Shown in pieces: positions 9,010 to 16,943 of a stretch of 64,000 nucleotides of DNA; positions within the stretch are counted from its first letter, which is position 1; every line of letters begins with the position of its first letter. Below the pieces are notes generated by a model that made no database searches, was not told the origin of the DNA, and was given only the letters and a program-made list of their open reading frames with translations. Source of the DNA: Bin87 sp965208015. Its GTDB lineage: Bacteria; Chloroflexota; Dehalococcoidia; Lucifugimonadales; UBA3495. A program made the position numbers and the translations under genes. Location: contig CBDBNT010000004.1 in NCBI GenBank assembly GCA_965208015.1, positions 620,001 through 684,000 of the forward strand, given 5' to 3'.

Positions 9010-9951
9010 ATGTCAGTGATGGTTACCGGCGGGACCGGGTTTATCGGGAACCGCATCATCCGCAAGCTGGTGGAACGGGGCGAGGAGGTGGTCTGTTTCG
9101 ACCTGGCTCCACCGCGGGCGAACCTGCAGCCGCTGCTGGACCGAATATCCATCTACCGGGGCGACGTGACCCGCCTGGACCATCTGCTGGAAGCCGTGCA
9201 CCGTCACGGCGTGGACCGCATCATCCACATGGCCGCGCTGCTGCCGCCCGACACCGAGGACCGGCCCGCCACCGGCATGGCCGTCAACATCGACGGCACC
9301 AACAACATCTTCGAGGCGGCCCGCTGGGGCAACATTCGCCGCGTGGTGTACGCCAGCAGCATTGCCGTGTACGGCGTCCAGGACACTTTCGGCGACCGGC
9401 CGCTGATCGAGGACGACCTGCCGGCGCCCATCAACGTGTACGGCATGACCAAGGCGGTGAACGACTTCGCCGCCGCCCGCTACCGCACGCTGCACGGTCT
9501 GGACATTCGCGGCGTTCGCATCTGCACCGTCTTCGGACACGGACGGGTCACCGGTATGACCGGCATGATCGGCGGCCTGATGATGTCCCTGCCGGCCATC
9601 GGGCAACCCGTCAGCATGGACTTCGACCCGCAGGAAGCGTCGCCCATGATCCACTCCGAGGACGCAGCCGAAATCTTCGTCCGCGTTGCCCTCGCCGACA
9701 GCCTGAATCATCACATCTACATCAGCGGCGGCGAGCTGGCGACCATTGCAGACGTGGCCGACATCGTGCGTTCCTACATCCCCGACGCCAGCATCACCAC
9801 AGGGAACCGCCCGGTTCCCCACGTGTACCTGGTGGACAACAGCCGCATGATGGCCGACGTCGGGTACGAGCTGCCACCACTGCGCATGCGCGTCCTCGAC
9901 CACATCAACGACGCCCGGGCAGAGGCCGGCCTGGAACCGATAAGGAGCTAG
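9010..9951 (+). CDS. NAD-dependent epimerase/dehydratase (extended SDR)
   Basis: A 313-residue extended short-chain dehydrogenase. The NAD-binding motif TGGTGFIG is at residues 6-13, and the catalytic Tyr144-x3-Lys148 pair lies in YGMTK, with the conserved ASS stretch (VVYASSIAVYG) before it. This family interconverts nucleotide sugars or reduces related substrates; the substrate is not determined by the motifs visible. It stands alone with a short intergenic region upstream and the MNT-HepT pair downstream. Confidence 0.9.
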   Translation: MSVMVTGGTGFIGNRIIRKLVERGEEVVCFDLAPPRANLQPLLDRISIYRGDVTRLDHLLEAVHRHGVDRIIHMAALLPPDTEDRPATGMAVNIDGTNNIFEAARWGNIRRVVYASSIAVYGVQDTFGDRPLIEDDLPAPINVYGMTKAVNDFAAARYRTLHGLDIRGVRICTVFGHGRVTGMTGMIGGLMMSLPAIGQPVSMDFDPQEASPMIHSEDAAEIFVRVALADSLNHHIYISGGELATIADVADIVRSYIPDASITTGNRPVPHVYLVDNSRMMADVGYELPPLRMRVLDHINDARAEAGLEPIRS

Positions 9952-9992
9952 GCGCCAACCGGCATTTGCTACAATGCGCTCCGGTGATTCTG

Positions 9993-10586
9993 ATGAATGC
10001 AAAAATCCATCCTGCCAAAGACCAGATCGGACGGTTCTGCCAGCGGCATAGCGTGCGCCGACTGACTTGGTTGGATCGGCCTATCCGCGCTGGCACCGAG
10101 GCGGCTTTTCTGGTCGAGTTCCTCCAGGAAGATCTGCCGCCGCTGTCCACGCTGGCCGCTATGGAGGCCGAGATTTCGGAACTGCTGAGCCGCCCTACTG
10201 ACCTGCACCTCTACATCCGGGGGTTCTATGTCGGCAACATCCCTGATGAAGGCAAAATCGCTTATGACCGGGCCGACCACATGGAGTTCAACATCCCCGG
10301 GGATAAAATCGCCAAGTTTTGCCGGCAGCACGACATTACTCGCCTGGCCAGTCTAAAACGACCCTGGCGCGGCTCCGTCATCAACGACAGCGATTTGGAC
10401 TTCATCGCCGAGTTTGCACCCGACGCGAGCCTGGGCCTAGAATACTTCGGCGGGCTGGGCGAGGAACTTACCGAGTTGCTCGGTTATCCCGCAGACCTAC
10501 GCAAAGTGGACAGCATCGCAGCCTGGCAGAAGAAATACGAAGCCCGAGGCCAGTCAGCGACGGTACAGTATGACCGAACGGACTGA
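9993..10586 (+). CDS. Tandemly duplicated, degenerate MNT-type nucleotidyltransferase antitoxin
   Basis: A 197-residue protein that reads as two MNT (minimal nucleotidyltransferase) domains in a row. Each half has the same layout: IxxFCxxHxxxRL, a strand ending in VEF or AEF, LxxMExELxELL-PxDL, and an end in YDRAD or YDRTD. In MNT antitoxins the first part should carry G-S followed by S-D-x-D. Half 1 (residues 10-95) has lost both; half 2 (residues 104-197) keeps S133-D134-L135-D136 but not the G-S motif. MNT antitoxins AMPylate HepT; here catalysis is doubtful. TACAAT at 9970-9975 is a likely -10. Overlaps the HepT gene by 17 nt. Confidence 0.75.
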   Translation: MNAKIHPAKDQIGRFCQRHSVRRLTWLDRPIRAGTEAAFLVEFLQEDLPPLSTLAAMEAEISELLSRPTDLHLYIRGFYVGNIPDEGKIAYDRADHMEFNIPGDKIAKFCRQHDITRLASLKRPWRGSVINDSDLDFIAEFAPDASLGLEYFGGLGEELTELLGYPADLRKVDSIAAWQKKYEARGQSATVQYDRTD

Positions 10587-10905
10587 CGAGGAACGGCTGG
10601 ATGACATTCACCGATATGCCAGCGAGGCCATCGAAACCATTGGTGATGCCACCTATGCGGATTTTCTCAATGACACTAACTTGCGACGCGCCATCTTTTA
10701 TCTGATGTCCGTGGTCGGTGAAGCCGCCTCTAAAATGTCACAGACCACCCGTCGCCGGTATCCCGCTGCCCAATGGCGTCGCTTCCGCGATTTGCGAAAT
10801 ATCCTAATCCACGAGTACCACTCGGTGGAGGCGGACACCATATACGAAGCAGTCACTCGCCACGTGCCGGCGCTGCTCACGGCGCTGGAAGTGCCCGCCC
10901 GCTAG
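10570..10905 (+). CDS. HepT-like HEPN ribonuclease toxin (DUF86)
   Basis: A 111-residue helical protein of the DUF86/HepT family, HEPN ribonucleases that cleave RNA as toxins. The catalytic R-x4-H-x-Y motif is present as R76-N-I-L-I-H81-E-Y83. The N-terminal helix carries the usual LDDIHRYASEAIETI. The start overlaps the upstream MNT-like gene by 17 nt in the order antitoxin-toxin, matching known MNT-HepT modules. With an intact active site the toxin should be functional, which makes the state of the antitoxin's catalytic residues interesting. Confidence 0.88.
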   Translation: MTERTDEERLDDIHRYASEAIETIGDATYADFLNDTNLRRAIFYLMSVVGEAASKMSQTTRRRYPAAQWRRFRDLRNILIHEYHSVEADTIYEAVTRHVPALLTALEVPAR

Positions 10906-10924
10906 AGACAAGGAGGAACAGACC

Positions 10925-11863
10925 ATGAGCGTTGCCATCGGCTACGTCCCCGGAGCATTCGGACAGGGAGGCGACGACCCCAACTTCCTCCGCACCCTGG
11001 TGGAACTGGGCGACAGGTACGAGTACGACTCCATCTGGCTGAGCGACCGCATTTGCAGCGATCGGTTCAGTCTGGAGCCCATGGTCGCCCTGTCCCTGGT
11101 GGCCGGCTATTCGGACCGCCTGAAGTTTGGCACCAGCGTGCTGGCGCTGCCGCTGCGCAACCCGGTAGTGCTGGCCAAGCAGGTGGCCACGCTGGACTGG
11201 CTCTCCCAGGGCCGCTTCTTCCCTGCTGTCGGCCTGGGCCAGGAGGATCCGGACGAGTACGAGGCCTGCGGAGTTCCCAAGGCCGACCGCGCGCGGCGCA
11301 CCGACGAGGCCATCGAGCTGATGCGCCGGCTGTGGGAGGAAGAAGGGGTCACCCACGAGGGTGAATTCTTCACCACGCACAACGTGTCGGTTACGCCCCG
11401 CACCTTCCTCAAGCCCTCGCCCCCGGTTTGGATCGGCGGGCGCAGTCCCGCGGCGGCGCGGCGCGTGGGCCGCGTGGGCGATGGCTGGCTGGTGTCCAGC
11501 GCCACGCCGGATGAGGTGCGGTCCGGCCGAGAGATCGTCTTCGAAACGGCCCAGCAGTATGACCGCGAAATCGAAGAGGACCACGTGGGCGTGCTCGTCG
11601 GCTACTACATCTGCGACGATCGGAAAGAGGGCGAGGCTAGGTCCGAGCAGTTCGTGACCCGCCAGCGCCCCGACGCGCACTTCACCGAGTACTCGGCCGT
11701 CGGCACCTCGGAGCAGATCGGCGACTTCATCCAGGAGTACATCGACGCCGGCGGCTACAAATTCGTCATCCGCCCGCTGTGCGCCGGCACCGAGTCCATG
11801 GAACAGCTGGAGCAGGCCGGCGAGGAGATCCTGCCGCGTTTCCACGGCCCTTTGGGCAAGTAG
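10925..11863 (+). CDS. LLM-class flavin-dependent oxidoreductase
   Basis: A 312-residue luciferase-like TIM-barrel protein of the FMN or F420-dependent LLM family. Recognisable blocks include YDSIWLSDR, LKFGTSVLALPLRNPVVLAKQVATLDWLSQGR and VWIGGRSPAAARRVGRVGDGW, the last being the usual flavin-phosphate region. It follows the HepT gene by 19 nt with an AAGGAGG ribosome site, so it has its own strong translation start. Substrate unknown; F420 use is common for this subgroup but cannot be read directly. Confidence 0.9.
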   Translation: MSVAIGYVPGAFGQGGDDPNFLRTLVELGDRYEYDSIWLSDRICSDRFSLEPMVALSLVAGYSDRLKFGTSVLALPLRNPVVLAKQVATLDWLSQGRFFPAVGLGQEDPDEYEACGVPKADRARRTDEAIELMRRLWEEEGVTHEGEFFTTHNVSVTPRTFLKPSPPVWIGGRSPAAARRVGRVGDGWLVSSATPDEVRSGREIVFETAQQYDREIEEDHVGVLVGYYICDDRKEGEARSEQFVTRQRPDAHFTEYSAVGTSEQIGDFIQEYIDAGGYKFVIRPLCAGTESMEQLEQAGEEILPRFHGPLGK

Positions 11864-11914
11864 CCGGCCAGAGGCGGGGACCCGATTCCCACCGCTGCAA
11901 CATTTCGAGTATCC

Positions 11915-12388
11915 GTGACCAAGTCGATGAAAGCCCTGCGCGGATGGGCGTTCGGTGGGTTGGCTGCCTCGTTGCTTGCGGTCACCCTGGCGGCCTGTTC
12001 GGCCGAGGAACCGCCGGCGCCGATCTACAGCGCCACCCAGCCCGCCTCCGATGCCGTCGCGGTGGTTGTGCCGAACCTGTCAGCGAACGCCCGGGCCGGC
12101 GAGCAGGTGTTCAACGCCAACTGTGTCCTATGCCACGGCCCCAATGCGTCTGGCACAGGCTTGGGTCCGCCACTGGTGCACAAGATTTACGAGCCGGGGC
12201 ACCACCAGGACTTCACCATCGAGAGCGCGGTGCGGAACGGGGTTCCGGCGCACCACTGGCAGTTCGGGAACATGCCTCCCGCGCCCGCCGTAACTGACGA
12301 GGATATCCCGAACATCATCTGCTACATCCGCGAACTGCAGCGGGCCAATGGCATCATTGCACCCGACGCCGACATCGCCGCGTGTTGA
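11915..12388 (+). CDS. Class I cytochrome c lipoprotein
   Basis: A 157-residue exported c-type cytochrome. The N-terminus is a lipoprotein signal ending in the lipobox LAAC, with Cys28 as the probable lipidated residue. One haem-binding CxxCH (C70-V-L-C73-H74) is present and Met120 in FGNMPPAP is a credible sixth ligand, so a mono-haem low-spin electron carrier anchored outside the cell is expected. Start is GTG; an in-frame ATG lies four codons later. Partner oxidoreductase is not encoded nearby. Confidence 0.88.
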   Translation: MTKSMKALRGWAFGGLAASLLAVTLAACSAEEPPAPIYSATQPASDAVAVVVPNLSANARAGEQVFNANCVLCHGPNASGTGLGPPLVHKIYEPGHHQDFTIESAVRNGVPAHHWQFGNMPPAPAVTDEDIPNIICYIRELQRANGIIAPDADIAAC

Positions 12389-12447
12389 GCCGGACATCAT
12401 TGGCGACGTATGATGGAATGCAGTACCGACGCAAGGGGGTGAAGGTC

Positions 12448-12711
12448 ATGGCCAGAGTGTTCGTGCCAACCATGCTGCAGGCGACGACGGGCGGGGTCAA
12501 GGAAGTCGAGGTCACCGCCCGCAACGTGCGGCAGGTGATTGAGCGACTGGACGAGCAGTTCCCCGGCATCGCCAACCGGCTGATGGAAGACGGCGAAATC
12601 CGCTCCAACCTGGCGGTGGCGGTGGACGGCGAAGTCGCGCGCATGGGCCTGATGGAGCGGGTCGGCGAAAACGCGGAGATACACTTCGTGCCGGCGATTG
12701 GCGGCGGATAG
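12448..12711 (+). CDS. MoaD/ThiS-like sulfur carrier protein
   Basis: An 87-residue ubiquitin-like protein of the MoaD/ThiS family ending in GGG, the terminus that is adenylated and thiocarboxylated in such carriers. The order is VFVPTMLQATTGG, then helix VRQVIERLDEQFPG, then the strand EIHFVPAIGGG. It starts at ATG 12448 behind AAGGGGGTGAAGG, which excludes the longer upstream extension. There is no MoaE, ThiG or E1-like enzyme next to it, so whether it serves molybdopterin, thiamine or another pathway is open. Confidence 0.88.
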   Translation: MARVFVPTMLQATTGGVKEVEVTARNVRQVIERLDEQFPGIANRLMEDGEIRSNLAVAVDGEVARMGLMERVGENAEIHFVPAIGGG

Positions 12712-12728
12712 GCCCCATCGGGGTGGAG

Positions 12729-13565
12729 ATGAAAACGGCAACCATCGTTGCGACGATCTGCTTCCTTGGCGCGCTGGGAGCGATCACCCTGTTCACGGAC
12801 ACCGCTCACGCCCGGGCGCCGGACTGCCCATCCAGTTGGCCGGAACGGCCCGTAGAGCAATTTTTCATCGACTCCGATGGAGCGGAGTGGTTCGTCATAC
12901 GAAACGCGGACAGCAACGGATATGAAACGGTTCGGGCGTACCGGGCGGATGACAACTACCAGGCGGGATACGTTCCCGGCTCCCCCGACGAAATTTGTTA
13001 CCTTCTGGTCCGCCGCCCCAGGGACGTTGGAGACCTGACCGAAGCCCGGCAGCTGGAGTTTCGCGTCGAACAGGAACCGAAAGAAACCGTCCGTCCAGTT
13101 TCCAAAACGCTGTTTCGCCAGTTCTACGACCGCCTGATTCCGGTGGGACCCTACGGACCCAATCCTGACCCCAAATGGGGAGACCTGTTCGTTCTGTTTT
13201 CCGAGGAGGAGCGATCGTGCATCGCGACCGCTCTCGGAGAGGAAGGGCTTACCGTTGCATTGCAGAGTTCGGTCTTCCATGAAGTCGAGGAAGGCGAACC
13301 GCGGCTACAGGATGTGCTTATATTCGGCTGCCTGTCGCATGACACCGCGGGTGCCCTGACCTTCGCCATAGCATTCGCCGCGATAGTCCACGAGGCGTAC
13401 GCGATTGGTGAGGAAAACGCCTGCGTTCAGGAACTGCTCGAATTATTCGTTTCAGTACTGTCCAAGCCTTTCCTGACTGAAGAAGACCTATCGGCCGCCT
13501 TATTCGGGCTGATTGCCTGTGCCCTGGAAGCTGCGGCGCCCGAATCCGGTGTGCCGGGAGGGTAA
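12729..13565 (+). CDS. Exported hypothetical protein, 278 aa
   Basis: I do not recognise this protein. It begins with a typical signal peptide (MKTATIVATICFLGALGAIT, cleavage likely after AHA near residue 28). A GTG two codons earlier is an alternative start. The mature part has two Cys pairs spread through it, an acidic central region (FSEEERSCIATALGEEGL) and a C-terminal helix pair rich in Leu and Ala. It is probably a periplasmic or surface protein. The Cys content suggests disulfides. The gene follows the sulfur carrier by 17 nt. Confidence 0.65.
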   Translation: MKTATIVATICFLGALGAITLFTDTAHARAPDCPSSWPERPVEQFFIDSDGAEWFVIRNADSNGYETVRAYRADDNYQAGYVPGSPDEICYLLVRRPRDVGDLTEARQLEFRVEQEPKETVRPVSKTLFRQFYDRLIPVGPYGPNPDPKWGDLFVLFSEEERSCIATALGEEGLTVALQSSVFHEVEEGEPRLQDVLIFGCLSHDTAGALTFAIAFAAIVHEAYAIGEENACVQELLELFVSVLSKPFLTEEDLSAALFGLIACALEAAAPESGVPGG

Positions 13566-13639
13566 TACGACGCCAATCAACGAACGCGTCGCAGGCATGA
13601 CGGGTTGGCAATCTGACCACGTGTCAGCCGCAGGGCCGT

Positions 13640-13668
13640 TTGACCCGTCCCTGCCCTGCGGCTACAAT
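13640..13668 (+). promoter_or_regulatory. Sigma-70 type promoter of the Nudix gene
   Basis: TTGACC (13640-13645) and TACAAT (13663-13668) are separated by 17 nt, 32 nt ahead of the Nudix ATG. This is one of the clearest housekeeping-type promoters in the window. Confidence 0.7.
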
Positions 13669-13700
13669 GGCTTGAATATGCTTTTCCAGACTCCGATGTC

Positions 13701-14282
13701 ATGACCAACCCTACGATGCTTCCAGACGACGAGCCGCGCATTGCCAGCGCGGGTTTCGAATTTGACGATGACGCCATGCCGGCGGTGTCCGATCCGTGCG
13801 CGACCGGATCGCGCTCCAACGTGAAGGTGGTTTCGGCCGGCGGGCTGGTGTTCCGGCAGACGAACGACCTGGTTGAGACCCTGCTGTGCGCCCGGGCGCG
13901 TCCCGGCTTCCACGGCGAGGACGCGCCGCTGACCTGGCGCTTGCCCAAGGGGACTCCGGAGACGGGCGAGACCGTGGAGCAGACGGCGCAGCGGGAAGTG
14001 CAGGAGGAAACCGGAGTACACGTCAACGTCCTGGCGCCCATAACGAGCATTCGGTATTTCTTCGTTGGCCACGACGACGGCATCCGCTACGACAAGACCG
14101 TCTACTTCTACCTGATGGAACCCATGGGCGGCAGCACCTCGGACCATGACGCCGAATTCGACGTGGTGGAGTGGTGCAGCTACGAAGAGGCGGTGGAACT
14201 GCTCGAATACGACAACGAACGCGAAGTCCTGGAAGCGGCCCGTTCGCTGATCGATTCCTACCGGCGAGGGGCGGAGCTATGA
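13701..14282 (+). CDS. Nudix hydrolase
   Basis: A 193-residue Nudix hydrolase with a complete Nudix box at residues 84-106: G-x5-E-x7-R-E-V-Q-E-E-T-G-V. The metal-binding REVQEE core is intact, so hydrolysis of a nucleoside diphosphate linked to another moiety is expected. A roughly 40-residue acidic N-terminal extension precedes the domain and is not typical. It shares an operon with the GNAT gene (ATGA overlap). Confidence 0.9.
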   Translation: MTNPTMLPDDEPRIASAGFEFDDDAMPAVSDPCATGSRSNVKVVSAGGLVFRQTNDLVETLLCARARPGFHGEDAPLTWRLPKGTPETGETVEQTAQREVQEETGVHVNVLAPITSIRYFFVGHDDGIRYDKTVYFYLMEPMGGSTSDHDAEFDVVEWCSYEEAVELLEYDNEREVLEAARSLIDSYRRGAEL

Positions 14283-14902
14283 ACAAGGATCTGGTTTTGC
14301 GGGGAGTCCGCGTGCTGCTGCGGGGCAAGCGCATGGAAGACGCTGAGAAGGACTACATCTGGCGCAGCGACCCTGAGATCGCCCGCCTGGACGCCGCCTA
14401 CCCGCTGACCATGAAGTACGAGCGGTATCTCAAGCTCTTCGAAGATCAGATCCGCTGGCCCACGCCCGGCTCGCACCACTTCGCCATCGAGGTTGCCGGG
14501 GGCAAGTTCATCGGCAACTGCATGTACTACGACCTCGACAGCCTTTCCAAGGAAGCCGAGCTGGGCATCGTCATCGGGGACCGGGACTACTGGAGCGGAG
14601 GCTACGGCTATGACGCAGTGGTGACTCTCCTCCACCACATGTTCGACGACCTGCGGCTCAAGCGGGTGTACCTGCACACCCTGGAATGGAACCACCGGGC
14701 GCAGAAGTGCTTCGAGCGGTCGGGCTTCAACCCGGTGCGAAACGTGCGGCGGATGTCCCATGACTTCATCCTGATGGAAGTCCATCGGGACCACTGGAAT
14801 GACACGTCGTCCGAGCGGCTGGCGCTGCGCCTGCAATACCTGGACCAACGGGGCGGCGTCGCGGTGGGCGACGATGACGCCGTGGCGGCCGCCGTAGTCT
14901 AG
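14279..14902 (+). CDS. GNAT family N-acetyltransferase
   Basis: A 207-residue acetyltransferase of the RimJ/RimL type. It opens with LRGVRVLLRGKRMEDAEKDYIWRSDPEIARLDAAYPL, the usual substrate lid, and later carries ELGIVIGDRDYWSGGYGYDAV (acetyl-CoA pyrophosphate loop) and HTLEWNHRAQKCFERSGF, the closing helix. ATG 14279 overlaps the Nudix stop. An acetyl acceptor cannot be predicted. The last 40 residues are acidic and Ala/Val-rich. Confidence 0.88.
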   Translation: MNKDLVLRGVRVLLRGKRMEDAEKDYIWRSDPEIARLDAAYPLTMKYERYLKLFEDQIRWPTPGSHHFAIEVAGGKFIGNCMYYDLDSLSKEAELGIVIGDRDYWSGGYGYDAVVTLLHHMFDDLRLKRVYLHTLEWNHRAQKCFERSGFNPVRNVRRMSHDFILMEVHRDHWNDTSSERLALRLQYLDQRGGVAVGDDDAVAAAVV

Positions 14903-14923
14903 CCGTCCTGCGGAGGCTTTGGG

Positions 14924-15643
14924 CTACCTTCGCGTCGCCGCCAGCGCCGCGGCCACGGTGATGTCCCCAGTGTACAGTGCGCGCCCGATGATGGCCGCCT
15001 CCGCGCCGGTATCGATCAACCGCTCCACGTGTGCCTCCGCGCCCACTCCGCCGGCCGACAGCACACGCATCCCGCTGTCGCGGACCAGGGCCGCCGTGGC
15101 CTCGTAGTTGGGCTCCTCCAGAGTGCCATCCCGGGAGATGTCGGTGTAGAGCAGTCGTTCCACCCCCAGATCACGCATCCGACCGGCCAGCTCGGTGGCG
15201 CCGATCTCGGACATCTCGGTCCAGCCGCGAATGGCGACCAGGCCGTCCCGGGCGTCCAGCGCGACTACCACCCGCTCGCTGCCGAAGCGCCGGCACAGGT
15301 CTTCCACGAGGTCGGGATTGGCGACGGCGGCGGTGCCTACCACTACGCGAGCCGCGCCGGCGTCGAACAGGCCGGCCGCCGTGTCGACGCTGCGAATGCC
15401 ACCGCCCACCTGCACCGGGATGGTCAGCCGGCCCGTGATGGCGGTGATCGCGGCTAGGTTGGCGGGGTTGCCGGTGTGGGCTCCATCGAGGTCAACGATG
15501 TGGAGCCGTTCGCCTCCCTCGGCCTGCCAGCGTTCGGCAACGCTCAGCGGGTCGTTGGAAAAGATCGTCTCCTGCTCGTAGTCGCCCTGGTACAGACGGA
15601 CGCAGTTGCCGCCGCGCAGGTCGATTGCGGGAATGATCTCCAT
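14924..15643 (-). CDS. hisA: Phosphoribosylformimino-AICAR-P isomerase HisA
   Basis: A 239-residue (beta/alpha)8 enzyme of histidine biosynthesis, converting ProFAR to PRFAR in the cytosol. The first strand carries AIDLRGG with the catalytic Asp8; the second catalytic Asp sits in DISRDGTLEEPN, and phosphate loops are GGGIRS and SAGGVG. Length matches the family. It is the last gene of an operon with hisH (15-nt gap) and a cobalamin adenosyltransferase; hisF is not in this window. Confidence 0.95.
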   Translation of the reverse strand: MEIIPAIDLRGGNCVRLYQGDYEQETIFSNDPLSVAERWQAEGGERLHIVDLDGAHTGNPANLAAITAITGRLTIPVQVGGGIRSVDTAAGLFDAGAARVVVGTAAVANPDLVEDLCRRFGSERVVVALDARDGLVAIRGWTEMSEIGATELAGRMRDLGVERLLYTDISRDGTLEEPNYEATAALVRDSGMRVLSAGGVGAEAHVERLIDTGAEAAIIGRALYTGDITVAAALAATRR

Positions 15644-15658
15644 GATGCCGGCTGCCTG

Positions 15659-16297
15659 CTATTGTGGGCCTTTGACCTGCGCGATGAAGTTGGAGTAGAC
15701 GCGCAGGCCGTTTTCGCCGCTTTTTTCGGGGTGAAACTGAGTCGCCACGACATTATCGCGGGCGTAGATACTGCAGAAGGGGACGCCGTATTCGGTCACG
15801 CCGGCCACGTCGGCCCGGGCTACGGGGTCGGCGTAGTAGCTATGGACGAAGTAGAAGTGGCTGCCCTGGGGTATGCCCTGCCACAGCGGATGTTCCCGCT
15901 GGAACTCCACGGTGTTCCAGCCCATGTGCGGCACCTTCAGGCCGTCGGGTAAACGCCGGACCCGGCCGGGCACCAGGCCCAGGCAGTCGGCGTCGCCCTC
16001 GTCGGTGGCGTCCAGGAGAAGTTGCAGGCCCAGGCAAACGCCGAGGAACGGGCGTCCGCTGGCGATGTATTCCAGCAACGGTTCGACCAGGCTTCGCGAT
16101 TGCAACGCGGCCATAGCGGCCGGGCCGGAACCCACCCCGGGCAGGATGACACCATCCGCGTCCTCCAGCGCCGCAGGATCGGAGGTTACCGTGGGAACAA
16201 CACCGGCTTTCTCCACCGCCCGAGCCACGCTGCGGAGGTTGCCGGATTCGTAGTCGATTACGACCAGGCGAACGCGGCCGCCATTTGTCGAGGCCAT
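15659..16297 (-). CDS. hisH: Imidazole glycerol phosphate synthase glutaminase subunit HisH
   Basis: A 212-residue class I glutamine amidotransferase that supplies ammonia to HisF. The triad is visible as Cys88 (GVCLGLQ), His189 and Glu191 (QFHPEKSG). The oxyanion region reads GVGSGP. Normal length. It is followed after 15 nt by hisA and preceded after 7 nt by the adenosyltransferase gene, so the three are co-transcribed. HisF must be encoded elsewhere. Confidence 0.95.
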   Translation of the reverse strand: MASTNGGRVRLVVIDYESGNLRSVARAVEKAGVVPTVTSDPAALEDADGVILPGVGSGPAAMAALQSRSLVEPLLEYIASGRPFLGVCLGLQLLLDATDEGDADCLGLVPGRVRRLPDGLKVPHMGWNTVEFQREHPLWQGIPQGSHFYFVHSYYADPVARADVAGVTEYGVPFCSIYARDNVVATQFHPEKSGENGLRVYSNFIAQVKGPQ

Positions 16298-16304
16298 CTT
16301 GGGG

Positions 16305-16895
16305 TCAGACCCGGTCGCCGGTGGCCCGCTCGATGGGAATTTCCCGGTCGTGATACCGCGCCAGTACGAACAGCAGGTCGCCCAGGCGGTTCAGGTAGGC
16401 GAGGATCAGCGGATTGGTCAGGCCGCCGACCTCGGCCAGCGCCACCACGCGGCGCTCGGCGGTGCGGATCACGGTGCGGGCGGAGTCCATGGCCGACGAC
16501 GACGGCGTTCCGCCCGGGAGGATGAACACCTGGGGCATCTGGAAGTGCGTTTCCAGCTCGTCGATGGTCTCTTCCAGGTTGTCCACCATCGCCTCGGTGA
16601 CAGGGGTGAAGTGCTGGTGGAACAGGTCGTACTTTTCGGGGTCGGTGGCCAACTCGGCGGCCACGGTGAAGAGCTCCCGTTGCAGGTCGCGCAGGATGTT
16701 CTTTACCTTGTCGTCGTCGGTGAGGGCGCGGGCCAGGCCCATGAGGCTGACCGCTTCATCGGTAATGCCATAGGCCTCGGTATGGGGGTTGGCCTTGGAC
16801 ACGCGGCCACCGTAGAGCAAACTGGTTTCGCCCTGGTCGCCGTACTTGGTATAAACGCGCTTGCGGCGTTGCGATGACGATGATGAGGTGCTCAT
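16305..16895 (-). CDS. Cob(I)alamin adenosyltransferase, PduO type
   Basis: A 196-residue adenosyltransferase that makes coenzyme B12 from cob(I)alamin and ATP. The ATP-binding N-terminus YTKYGDQGETSLLYGGRVSKA is diagnostic of the PduO/MMAB group, and the helical bundle contains RTVIRTAERRVVALAE and NRLGDLLFVLARY. The start at 16895 is preceded by CTGGAG; a longer frame extends upstream but would cover the divergent promoter. It heads the hisH-hisA operon. Existence of this gene implies B12-dependent enzymes in the host. Confidence 0.93.
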   Translation of the reverse strand: MSTSSSSSQRRKRVYTKYGDQGETSLLYGGRVSKANPHTEAYGITDEAVSLMGLARALTDDDKVKNILRDLQRELFTVAAELATDPEKYDLFHQHFTPVTEAMVDNLEETIDELETHFQMPQVFILPGGTPSSSAMDSARTVIRTAERRVVALAEVGGLTNPLILAYLNRLGDLLFVLARYHDREIPIERATGDRV

Positions 16896-16929
16896 GAGCT
16901 TGCTCCAGGACGTGGGTCGGACAATACGA

Positions 16930-16936
16930 TATTCTA
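16930..16936. promoter_or_regulatory. Overlapping divergent -10 elements
   Basis: The bases TATTCTA read as TATTCT on the plus strand, 8 nt before the ATG of the 433-residue peptidase, and as TAGAAT on the minus strand, 35 nt before the adenosyltransferase start. If both are used, the two promoters exclude each other and the plus-strand mRNA would be leaderless. Inference from sequence only. Confidence 0.4.
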
Positions 16937-16943
16937 GCACTAA

